Assembly (NCBI GenBank): GCA_040255345.1
Contig: JBDZUV010000050.1
Location: forward strand, 1 to 19,828
Source: JAFDWI01 sp040255345
GTDB lineage: Bacteria; Actinomycetota; Acidimicrobiia; Acidimicrobiales; Iamiaceae
Length of the DNA stretch: 19,828 nucleotides
Direction of reading: 5' to 3'
Position 1 is the first letter of the stretch. Every line of letters starts with the position of its first letter. The position numbers were made by a program, and so were the translations under genes. Shown here piece after piece: positions 5,963-12,549 of the stretch. Under the pieces are notes generated by a model, which worked only from the letters and a program-made list of their open reading frames with translations, had not been told where the DNA came from and searched no databases.

Positions 5963-8005
5963 GTGCATTTCTCCGAGATCATCCAGTTCACGATTCTGGG
6001 TCTGGCGACCGCGGGGGTCTACGCCGTCGCGGCCAGCGGGCTGGTGGTCACCTACCAGACCTCGGGGATCTTCAACTTCGCCCACGGTGCGGTCGGCATG
6101 ATCGTCGCCTACGTCTACTGGGAGCTCCGGGTCCGTCAACACCTCCCGGCCCCGGTGGCGATCGTTCTCGCACTGTTCGTGATCGCACCGCTGCTGGGCG
6201 CCCTCATCGAGCGGTTGTTGATGCGCCATCTCTCCGGGGCGTCGGAGATCACGAAGATCGTCGTGACGATCGGCCTGTTGGTCGGACTGCTCGGTGTGGC
6301 GCGTGTGGTGTGGTCCGGTGACATCGACCCGCCGCCGAATCTGACCCGGTTCTTCGGTGACAACGTCGTCCGGGTCGGTGGAGTCAACCTCCCCTGGCAC
6401 CAGGTGATCGTGTTGATCTGCGCGGCTCTGGTGGCGGTCGGGCTCCGGATCGTGCTCAAGGGCACCCGCCTCGGCGTCGCGATGCGAGCCGTGGTGGACG
6501 ACCGCGACCTGACCGGGTTGAACGGATGCGACCCGGCTCGCACCTCGATGAGTGCCTGGATGCTCGGCTCGTTTCTCGCCGGGTTGGCCGGCATCCTGAT
6601 CGCACCGACGCTTCCGGGCAATCTCGATCAGGCGACCCTCACCTTGTTGGTGATCAACGCCTTCGCCGCAGCGATGGTCGGCCGCCTGCGCAGCCTGCCG
6701 CTGACGTTCCTCGGCGCGGTCATCCTCGGCCTCGCCAGTTCCTACATGGATCTCGGGGCCGCCCACCTGTCGTCGCCGCCGACCTGGTACAACGACGTGA
6801 GGGGTTCACTTCCGGTGATCCTGTTGTTCGTCGTGCTCCTGGTCATCCCCCAGGAGCGGATCAAGGTCTCCGCCGCCACCCAGAAGCTGGGGCGGATTCC
6901 CCGTCCGTCGTTCCGCAAGGGCATCATCGCCGCGGCCGGTCTCGTGGTCGGGGTCGCGGTCGTCGGTCAGATCTTCCACGGTGCGGACCTCCGCAACCTC
7001 GGGGTCGTCGTCGCACTCGCGATCGTCATGCTGTCGTATGTGCCGTTGACCGGTTACGCCGGCCAGCTCTCGCTGGCCCAGCTCACCTTCGCCGGGCTCG
7101 GGGCGTTCGTCGCCGTGGTCGTGGTGGGTCCCGACGGGTCGCTGGCCGGGCTCGTGGTCGCGTTCGTCGCCGCGGCGGTGATCGGGGCTCTCGTGGCGTT
7201 GCCCGCGCTCCGCCTGCAGGGGCTCTATCTGGCACTCGCCACCATGGCCTTCGCACTGGTGGTCGAGAACGTGGTGTTCGCCGGCGATCAGAACTTCTCG
7301 TCGGGAACCCGCGCGTTCGGGCGTCCGTCGTTCCTGGCCGGCGACCACGCGTACCTGATCTTCATGACGGTGGTCTTCGCGGTGCTGGGTCTCGGCGTGC
7401 TCGCGCTGCGCAGGAGCGCGTACGGTCGACGCCTTCAGGCGCTCAAGGACTCGCCGGCCGCCTCCGCGACGATCGGCATGAACCAGACCGTCGTGAAGCT
7501 GGCGGTCTTCGCGTTCTCGGCCGGGATCGCAGGCATCGGCGGCTACCTGCTGGGCTGCTGGAAGGGTCAGGTCGGCCAGTCCGACTTCTCGTTGATCAAC
7601 GGGGCGCTCCCCGGGCTCGCCGTGCTCCTGTTGGCGGTCGTCGGCGGGATCGCCGTGATCGCCGGGGCCTTCCTGGGCGCCGTGTTCCTCGTGGCGATGC
7701 CGCGGCTGGGTGAGATCTTCCCGTCCATCAACGACCTGATGCTCGTCGCCCCCGGACTGATCGGGGTGACCCTCGCACAGAACCCCGACGGTGCGGTCAT
7801 GCAGGCCGTCGACCGGGTGCGGGAACGTTTCGGTGGCACCGAGGACGCCACCGGCCCGGAGGTGACCGGTCGCGTCGATTCCCCCCTGGTGCCCGAGGCG
7901 TTCGTGTTCGGGGGTCGGACCGCCACCGAAGCCGAGCTCGCCGCATTGGACGCCGGGCTCGGCGCCATCAGAGAGGACTGCGGTGTCGCTGCTCGAGGTC
8001 GCTGA
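5963..8005 (+). CDS. Fused LivH-LivM type ABC transporter permease
   Basis: A single 680-residue membrane protein combining both permease subunits of a HAAT importer. Residues about 1-300 are LivH-like, with the diagnostic SGIFNFAHGAVGM (34-46). Residues about 320-605 are LivM-like, with GYAGQLSLAQLTFAGLGAF (364-382), the LxGLYLALATMAFAL segment and the cytoplasmic coupling loop ALKDSPAASATIGMNQT (493-509) that contacts the ATPases. Many hydrophobic helices are evident in both halves. A hydrophilic tail of about 75 residues (606-680) follows. Separate LivH and LivM proteins are about 300 and 300-400 residues, so the length is that of a full fusion. The start is GTG 5963 without a strong Shine-Dalgarno sequence. 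The 3' end overlaps livG by 23 bases, indicating translational coupling. Confidence 0.92.
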   Translation: MHFSEIIQFTILGLATAGVYAVAASGLVVTYQTSGIFNFAHGAVGMIVAYVYWELRVRQHLPAPVAIVLALFVIAPLLGALIERLLMRHLSGASEITKIVVTIGLLVGLLGVARVVWSGDIDPPPNLTRFFGDNVVRVGGVNLPWHQVIVLICAALVAVGLRIVLKGTRLGVAMRAVVDDRDLTGLNGCDPARTSMSAWMLGSFLAGLAGILIAPTLPGNLDQATLTLLVINAFAAAMVGRLRSLPLTFLGAVILGLASSYMDLGAAHLSSPPTWYNDVRGSLPVILLFVVLLVIPQERIKVSAATQKLGRIPRPSFRKGIIAAAGLVVGVAVVGQIFHGADLRNLGVVVALAIVMLSYVPLTGYAGQLSLAQLTFAGLGAFVAVVVVGPDGSLAGLVVAFVAAAVIGALVALPALRLQGLYLALATMAFALVVENVVFAGDQNFSSGTRAFGRPSFLAGDHAYLIFMTVVFAVLGLGVLALRRSAYGRRLQALKDSPAASATIGMNQTVVKLAVFAFSAGIAGIGGYLLGCWKGQVGQSDFSLINGALPGLAVLLLAVVGGIAVIAGAFLGAVFLVAMPRLGEIFPSINDLMLVAPGLIGVTLAQNPDGAVMQAVDRVRERFGGTEDATGPEVTGRVDSPLVPEAFVFGGRTATEAELAALDAGLGAIREDCGVAARGR

Positions 8006-8711
8006 GGTCACGGTCCGTTTCGGCGGGAACCTGGCGCTGGATGCGGTCAGCCTGACCGTCGACGCCGGGTCGGTCACCGGGCTGATCGGTCCCAACGGTG
8101 CCGGGAAGACGACGATGTTCAACGTCATCACCGGTCTGCAGCCGATCGACGCGGGCCGGGTCGTGCTCGACGGATCCGACATCACCGGCATGCGCCCGTT
8201 CCGTCGTGCCCGCGCCGGCATCGCGAGAACCTTCCAACGATTGGAGAGCTTCGGCTCGATGACCGTGCGCGAGAACGTCCTGGTCGCCGCCGAGGTGCGT
8301 CGGGACCGTGCCGGGCTCACCCCGGCGATGGTCACCGACGCGTTGCTGGAGCGGCTGTCGTTGCGCGATGTCGCCGACGATCGCACCGAGGAACTGCCGA
8401 CCGGCCGAGCACGCCTGGTCGAGATCGCCCGAGCGCTCGCGACCCGCCCGAAGTTGTTGCTGCTCGACGAGCCGGCGTCCGGTCTCAGCGAGTCCGAAGG
8501 CGCGGAACTCGCCACCCTGCTCGTCGAACTGGCCGACGGCGGCTTGGGCATCCTGCTCGTCGAACACGACGTGCCATTGGTGATGCAGGTCTGTGCCCGC
8601 GTCTTCGTCCTCGACTTCGGCGCCGTGCTCGCGACCGGGTCGGCCCGTGAGATCCAGGCCGACACCGCTGTGCAGCAGGCCTACCTGGGCACCGCGGGGG
8701 TGGTCGCGTGA
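7983..8711 (+). CDS. livG: LivG-type ABC transporter ATPase
   Basis: A 242-residue cytoplasmic ATPase for the fused permease. Walker A is GPNGAGKTT (36-44), the Q-loop is ARTFQRL (Q85), Walker B is KLLLLDEPASGLS (157-169) and the H-switch is VEHD (H195). The LivG hallmark RTFQ after an inserted loop is present. The signature helix reads LPTGRARLVEIARAL (138-152). Ordinary LivG proteins have LxYGxQRxLEIARAL, so the serine/tyrosine and glutamine positions are altered while the central Gly and the downstream helix are kept. The GTG start at 7983 lies inside the end of the permease gene. The stop overlaps livF by 4 bases (GTGA). Confidence 0.93.
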   Translation: MSLLEVAEVTVRFGGNLALDAVSLTVDAGSVTGLIGPNGAGKTTMFNVITGLQPIDAGRVVLDGSDITGMRPFRRARAGIARTFQRLESFGSMTVRENVLVAAEVRRDRAGLTPAMVTDALLERLSLRDVADDRTEELPTGRARLVEIARALATRPKLLLLDEPASGLSESEGAELATLLVELADGGLGILLVEHDVPLVMQVCARVFVLDFGAVLATGSAREIQADTAVQQAYLGTAGVVA

Positions 8712-9427
8712 GCGAACCCGCTGCTGCGCCGCTGCTCGAACTCCGTGGGGTGCGGGCATCCTACGGACGGATCGAGGCGCTCCACGGAGTGGACCTGACC
8801 CTGCCCGCCGGCACGGTGCTGGCCCTGCTCGGACCGAACGGCGCCGGCAAGTCGACCACCCTGAAGGTCCTCGGCGGGCTCGTACCGGCGACGCACGGGT
8901 GCATCCATCTGGCAGGGCGTCACGTCAACGGCACCGAAACCCACGCGCTCGCCCGGGCCGGGCTCGCCATGATCCCGGAAGGACGTGGCGTCTTTCCGCG
9001 TCTCACGGTGCACGAGAACCTCCGCATGGCCAGTCACAGCGGCGTCGACACGGCGACCATCGAAGCACGCGCCTACAGCCGGTTCCCCCGCCTGGGGGAG
9101 CGTCGGCATCAGCTCGCGGGCACGATGTCGGGCGGCGAACAGCAGATGTTGGCTCTGGCACGCGGGCTGGCGACCGACCCTGCGGTCCTCGTGCTCGACG
9201 AACTCTCGATGGGGCTCGCTCCCCTCATCGTGTCCGAACTCTACGAACTGGTCGCCCAGGTGGCGGCGACCGGCGTGTCGATCCTCGTGGTCGAACAGTT
9301 CGCGCGCACCGTGCTGGATGTCGCCGACCTGGCGGCGATCATGGTCGGCGGACGCATCACCGCCGAGGGGCGGCCATCGGACATCGAAGCGGAACTCGCG
9401 TCCGCCTATCTGGGAGCATCGACGTGA
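8708..9427 (+). CDS. livF: LivF-type ABC transporter ATPase
   Basis: A 239-residue second ATPase of the importer. Walker A is GPNGAGKST (42-50), followed by the LivF-typical MIPEGRGVFPRLTVHENL (88-105), the intact signature MSGGEQQMLALARGL (140-154), Walker B VLVLDELSMGLAP (160-172) and VVEQF in place of the H-switch. A glutamine at that position is normal for LivF, so LivG and LivF probably form an asymmetric pair; note that LivF has the clean signature while LivG has the altered one. The start overlaps livG and the end overlaps the next gene, both by GTGA, so the block is read as one translationally coupled operon. Confidence 0.94.
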   Translation: MSEPAAAPLLELRGVRASYGRIEALHGVDLTLPAGTVLALLGPNGAGKSTTLKVLGGLVPATHGCIHLAGRHVNGTETHALARAGLAMIPEGRGVFPRLTVHENLRMASHSGVDTATIEARAYSRFPRLGERRHQLAGTMSGGEQQMLALARGLATDPAVLVLDELSMGLAPLIVSELYELVAQVAATGVSILVVEQFARTVLDVADLAAIMVGGRITAEGRPSDIEAELASAYLGAST

Positions 9428-9843
9428 CAGAGCAGGACTCGACTCGACAGGAGAAGCCCGTGGGAAACGACGATTTCACGTCGCGTGCGGAGTCGTTCCG
9501 CAACGACGTCGCCGCGCTGGACGTCCCCACGTCCACGACGAAACGGGAGTCGTGGCTGCTCTGGTTCGGCCTCGCGCTGGTGGCGGTCGGGGTCATCGTG
9601 GTCTTCGCGGGTTACTGGGGCGCGTCGGGCACGACGAACGTCTCCGAGCAGATGCCGTACCTGCTCTCGGGCGGAGGGGTCGGCCTGGCCCTGGTGGTGT
9701 TCGGGTCGGTGCTCGTCGGGCGCTATTCGATGGCCAGGCTCCTGCGCTACTGGCTGGCATTGTTGGTCGCGGAGCACCGGACCCAGACCGATCGACTGAT
9801 CGACGCGATCGAAGCTCGGGGCGACGGGCATGGTCGGTCATGA
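9424..9843 (+). CDS. Unknown small membrane protein within the transporter operon
   Basis: A 139-residue protein I do not recognise. It has a charged N terminus of about 43 residues, two clear hydrophobic helices (about 44-66 and 77-99), an RYSMARLLRYW segment and a charged C-terminal helix (VAEHRTQTDRLIDAIEAR). Both termini are probably cytoplasmic. GTG 9424 overlaps the livF stop (GTGA) and has GGGAG 7 bases upstream; an in-frame GTG at 9460 with AGGAG 6 bases upstream would give 127 residues and is an equally credible start. Its stop overlaps the next ATG (ATGA). Coupling on both sides makes a role with the importer or the hydratase likely, for example as an accessory membrane subunit, but the sequence does not show one. 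Confidence 0.75.
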   Translation: MTEQDSTRQEKPVGNDDFTSRAESFRNDVAALDVPTSTTKRESWLLWFGLALVAVGVIVVFAGYWGASGTTNVSEQMPYLLSGGGVGLALVVFGSVLVGRYSMARLLRYWLALLVAEHRTQTDRLIDAIEARGDGHGRS

Positions 9844-10649
9844 GTGACGACGACCTGATCGTCGAACAGCGGGACCACGTCCTGGTGGTCACCCTGAACC
9901 GACCAGAGGCACGGAACGCGTTCAGCGCCTCGATGCTCCAGGGCGCTCACGACGCGTGGCATCGGCTCGACGAGGACCCCGACCTGCGGGTCGGCGTGTT
10001 GACCGGGGCCGGCGGCAATTTCTGCTCGGGTATGGACCTCAAGGCACTCGGTGAGATGGACGTCGCACCGTCCGACTCCGAGCCCGCCCCTGAAGGCCAC
10101 GCATCGGACCCACTCGAGATCGCCTGGCACGCACTGCTTCGCCATTTTCGACCCTCCAAGCCGATCGTGACCGCGGTCGAGGGCTACTGCGTCGCCGGCG
10201 GGACCGAGATCCTGCAGGCGACCGAGATCCGGGTGGCCGGTGCCTCCGCGCAGTTCGCGATCGCCGAGGTACGCCGCGGGTTGTTCCCCCTTGGTGGGTC
10301 CACGGTCAGACTGCAGCGCCAGATTCCCTTCACGATGGCAGCGGACCTGCTGTTGACCGGCCGCATGATCGGTGCGGCCGAAGCGCAACGCGTCGGGTTG
10401 ATCGGTCACGTGGTGCCCGATGGCGAAGCACTGGACAAGGCGCTGGAACTCGCTGCTCTGGTCGCCGCGAACGGGCCGATCGCCGTCCAGGCGGTTCTGG
10501 CGTCGATGCGCGCCACCAGGGATCTGTCCGAGGCCGACGGTCTGGCGACCGAACAGGAGCTGGGGTTCCCGGTCTTCGCGACCGACGATGCGAAGGAAGG
10601 CCCCCGGGCGTTCGCGGAGAAGCGCGAGGCGCACTTCACCGGTACGTGA
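9840..10649 (+). CDS. echA19: EchA19-like enoyl-CoA hydratase of sterol side-chain beta-oxidation
   Basis: A 269-residue crotonase-fold enzyme. Both catalytic glutamates of hydratases are kept: E123 in VAGGTEIL and E143 in FAIAEVRRG. The oxyanion-hole segments are NFCSGMDLKAL (60-70) and VAGG (118-121). Long stretches (AGGTEILQ, GGSxVRLxRQIP, LLLTGR, VGLIGHVVPDG, DDAKEGPRAFAEKR) agree with what I recall of M. tuberculosis EchA19, which hydrates 3-oxo-cholest-4,24-dien-26-oyl-CoA, the product of the FadE26-FadE27 enzyme also encoded in this cluster. ATG 9840 overlaps the preceding stop (ATGA). It is the last gene of the + strand block and is convergent with the fadD19-like gene. Substrate assignment rests on this similarity plus context. 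Confidence 0.88.
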   Translation: MSDDDLIVEQRDHVLVVTLNRPEARNAFSASMLQGAHDAWHRLDEDPDLRVGVLTGAGGNFCSGMDLKALGEMDVAPSDSEPAPEGHASDPLEIAWHALLRHFRPSKPIVTAVEGYCVAGGTEILQATEIRVAGASAQFAIAEVRRGLFPLGGSTVRLQRQIPFTMAADLLLTGRMIGAAEAQRVGLIGHVVPDGEALDKALELAALVAANGPIAVQAVLASMRATRDLSEADGLATEQELGFPVFATDDAKEGPRAFAEKREAHFTGT

Positions 10650-10877
10650 CCCGCCGGCACCGATGAGGGACCAGTGGCGCCGGAGGGCACGGCCGTCGCC
10701 CCGACGTCGTGCGCCTCCAGCGTCACCGACGGGCCGGCGGCGGAGAGTTCATGGCCGACTCTCAGATCCGACGTGCCCGGCCACCCGGGTCGTGGACGGA
10801 GACCGTGGGCGAGCATGACCCGGTCGCCCGGTGGGCGCCGTGGGCGATCGGGGACGGTCGTCCCGGGCAGGCCGGCG
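10650..10877. other. 228-base gap between convergent genes, no gene supported
   Basis: GC-rich spacer between the ends of the hydratase and acyl-CoA synthetase genes. It contains several short inverted repeats that could act as weak terminators, for example CGCCC-GGT-GGGCG (10825-10837) and GGGAC-GGTC-GTCCC further right, none followed by a T-run. A minus-strand frame crosses it without a stop and has GC-rich third positions over part of its length, but it runs antisense into the hydratase gene and its product resembles nothing I know. Confidence 0.4.
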
Positions 10878-12500
10878 TCATCGCGACCCGGCGGCCGCCA
10901 CCTGCTTCGCCCACGGGTAGTCGGGCTTGCCGCTCGGTGAGCGGACGACTTCGTCGACGGCCACGAAGCTGCGCGGCAGCTTGTAGCCGGCGAGTTGGCT
11001 GCGGCAGTGTTCGATGAGCGTGTCGTCGCCGGGAGGGTCCGCCCGGTCGCGCAGCTGGACGATCGCGGCGACCCGTTCGCCCCAGCGTTCGTCGGGAACG
11101 CCCACGACGACCGCGTCGTACACCGCAGGATGCGACTTGAGCGCCCCTTCGACCTCTTCCGGGTACACCTTCTCACCGCCGGTGTTGATGCATACCGACC
11201 CGCGACCCAACAGGGTGATGGTGCCGTCGGCCTCGACGGTCGCGAAGTCACCGGGCATCGCGTAGCGCTGCCCGTCGGCGGCGGTGATGAAGGTCTTGGC
11301 CGTCTTGGCGTCGTCCTTGTAGTAGCCGACCGGGATGTGGCCACCTCTTGCCAGTTTGCCGACGACGCCGGAGCCGGGGACCACGGGTTTCAGATCGTCG
11401 TCGAGCACGACCGAACCTTCGTAACCCTTGACCGTGACGCCCAGCCCTTCACGAGGTGTGGCGTCATCGGCGGTGGTCGTCATGCCGTTGTGCCCGGTTT
11501 CGGACGAGCCGATCGCGTCGACGAGGATCGCGTCGGGGAACCTGGCGCGGAAGCGGGCCTTGACGGTGGGGGAGAACACCGCCGCGGACGAGGCGATGAC
11601 GAACAGCGACGAGGTGTCCCAGCGCTCGGGTTCGGCGTCGATCGCCTCGATGAGGGGTCGCCCCATGGCGTCACCCGTGATCGTGAGGGTCTGCACCCCG
11701 GTCCGTTCCACCTCGGCCCAGACCCGCTCGGGCTCGAAGCGTTCGATCAGGACCACCGTGTTGCCCTCGAAGAGGAACCGCATCGTGCCCCATTGGGCCG
11801 CGCCGTGCATGAGCGGCGGAATGCACAGCGTCACCAGCGGGGCGGGGGAACTCGCCGCCTTCTCGGCCAGGGTGTACTCGCTGTCGACCGGTTCGCCCGT
11901 GTAGGCGTCGATCCCACCTCCGAGCGCGTAGAAGACGTCCTCCTGACGCCACACGACCCCCTTCGGCATCCCGGTCGTGCCGCCGGTGTAGAGCACGTAC
12001 CGGTCGTCGGGGGACCGGTCGACCGTGGGCCGTCGGGGACTCGCGCCGGCGAGCGCGTCTTCGAACCGCACCGATCCGAGGGCGCTCGTGTCGGTGCCCG
12101 AGCCGTCGTCGACGACGTAGAAATGCGCCAGCGAGTCGATCTTCGGGGCGACTTCGGCGATGATCGGCGCATAGGTGGCGTCGTGGACGAGGGCCACGAG
12201 ATCGGCATTGTCGAACAGGTACGCCAATTCGTCGGCCACGTAGCGGTAGTTGATGTTGATCGGCACCGCGGAGATCTTGAACGCAGCCAGCATCGCCACG
12301 ACCCACGCCTCGCTGTTGACGCCGTGGATCCCGATGTGGTCACCCTTGTCGACCCCGTCCGCCAGCAATCGGTTGGCGAAACGGTTCGCCCGTCGGTCGA
12401 GTTCGCCGTAACTGCGGACGGTGTCTCCGACGACCAATGCCGTGCGGTCACCGACGGCGTCGACGGCATGTTCGAAGAGATCCGCGATGTTGAACGACAT
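10878..12500 (-). CDS. fadD19: FadD19-like steroid-CoA ligase (acyl-CoA synthetase)
   Basis: A 540-residue member of the ANL adenylating-enzyme family. Motifs: phosphate-binding loop YTGGTTGMPKG (171-181), ATP motif GSSETG (331-336), PGDFA (416-420), hinge LGRGSVCINTGGEKVYPEEVE (431-451) and the C-domain catalytic lysine in SPSGKPDYPWAK (K525). Phrases such as NINYRYVADELAYLFDNADLVALVH and IPVGYYKD closely match FadD19 of Mycobacterium and Rhodococcus, which activates the C26 carboxylate of 3-oxocholestenoic acid and is needed for C24-branched sterols such as sitosterol. It would use the product of the P450 and feed the FadE26/27 enzyme. The ATG at 12500 has no Shine-Dalgarno sequence; a -10-like hexamer lies 7 bases away and a KstR operator overlaps both, so the gene is probably leaderless and KstR-repressed independently of the upstream WS/DGAT gene. 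Confidence 0.92.
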   Translation of the reverse strand: MSFNIADLFEHAVDAVGDRTALVVGDTVRSYGELDRRANRFANRLLADGVDKGDHIGIHGVNSEAWVVAMLAAFKISAVPININYRYVADELAYLFDNADLVALVHDATYAPIIAEVAPKIDSLAHFYVVDDGSGTDTSALGSVRFEDALAGASPRRPTVDRSPDDRYVLYTGGTTGMPKGVVWRQEDVFYALGGGIDAYTGEPVDSEYTLAEKAASSPAPLVTLCIPPLMHGAAQWGTMRFLFEGNTVVLIERFEPERVWAEVERTGVQTLTITGDAMGRPLIEAIDAEPERWDTSSLFVIASSAAVFSPTVKARFRARFPDAILVDAIGSSETGHNGMTTTADDATPREGLGVTVKGYEGSVVLDDDLKPVVPGSGVVGKLARGGHIPVGYYKDDAKTAKTFITAADGQRYAMPGDFATVEADGTITLLGRGSVCINTGGEKVYPEEVEGALKSHPAVYDAVVVGVPDERWGERVAAIVQLRDRADPPGDDTLIEHCRSQLAGYKLPRSFVAVDEVVRSPSGKPDYPWAKQVAAAGSR

Positions 12501-12513
12501 AGAACAGGTTCTA
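12500..12513. promoter_or_regulatory. KstR operator in front of the fadD19-like gene
   Basis: TAGAACAGGTTCTA is a perfect inverted repeat (6-base arms, 2-base centre) and matches the published KstR consensus TnnAACnnGTTnnA at every defined position. It occupies the 49-base gap between the WS/DGAT and fadD19-like genes and ends on the first base of the fadD19 start codon, so bound repressor would cover both the -10 and the transcription start. A KstR-like regulator is encoded 3 kb away at 15563. Confidence 0.85.
12508..12513 (-). promoter_or_regulatory. Candidate -10 element of fadD19 (leaderless)
   Basis: On the minus strand TAGAAC is followed by 7 bases and the ATG at 12500, placing the transcription start at or next to the start codon. 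It forms the distal arm of the KstR operator. There is no purine-rich ribosome-binding site and no room for one. Confidence 0.4.
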
Positions 12514-12549
12514 GCAGAAGGTGCCGCAGCGCGGGTCCGCGCCGGTACC

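Noticed and set aside
10674..10940. Small plus-strand ORF between the hydratase and fadD19-like genes
   Set aside because: No ribosome-binding site, unusual Arg/Pro/Ser-rich product, and it runs antisense into the fadD19-like gene.
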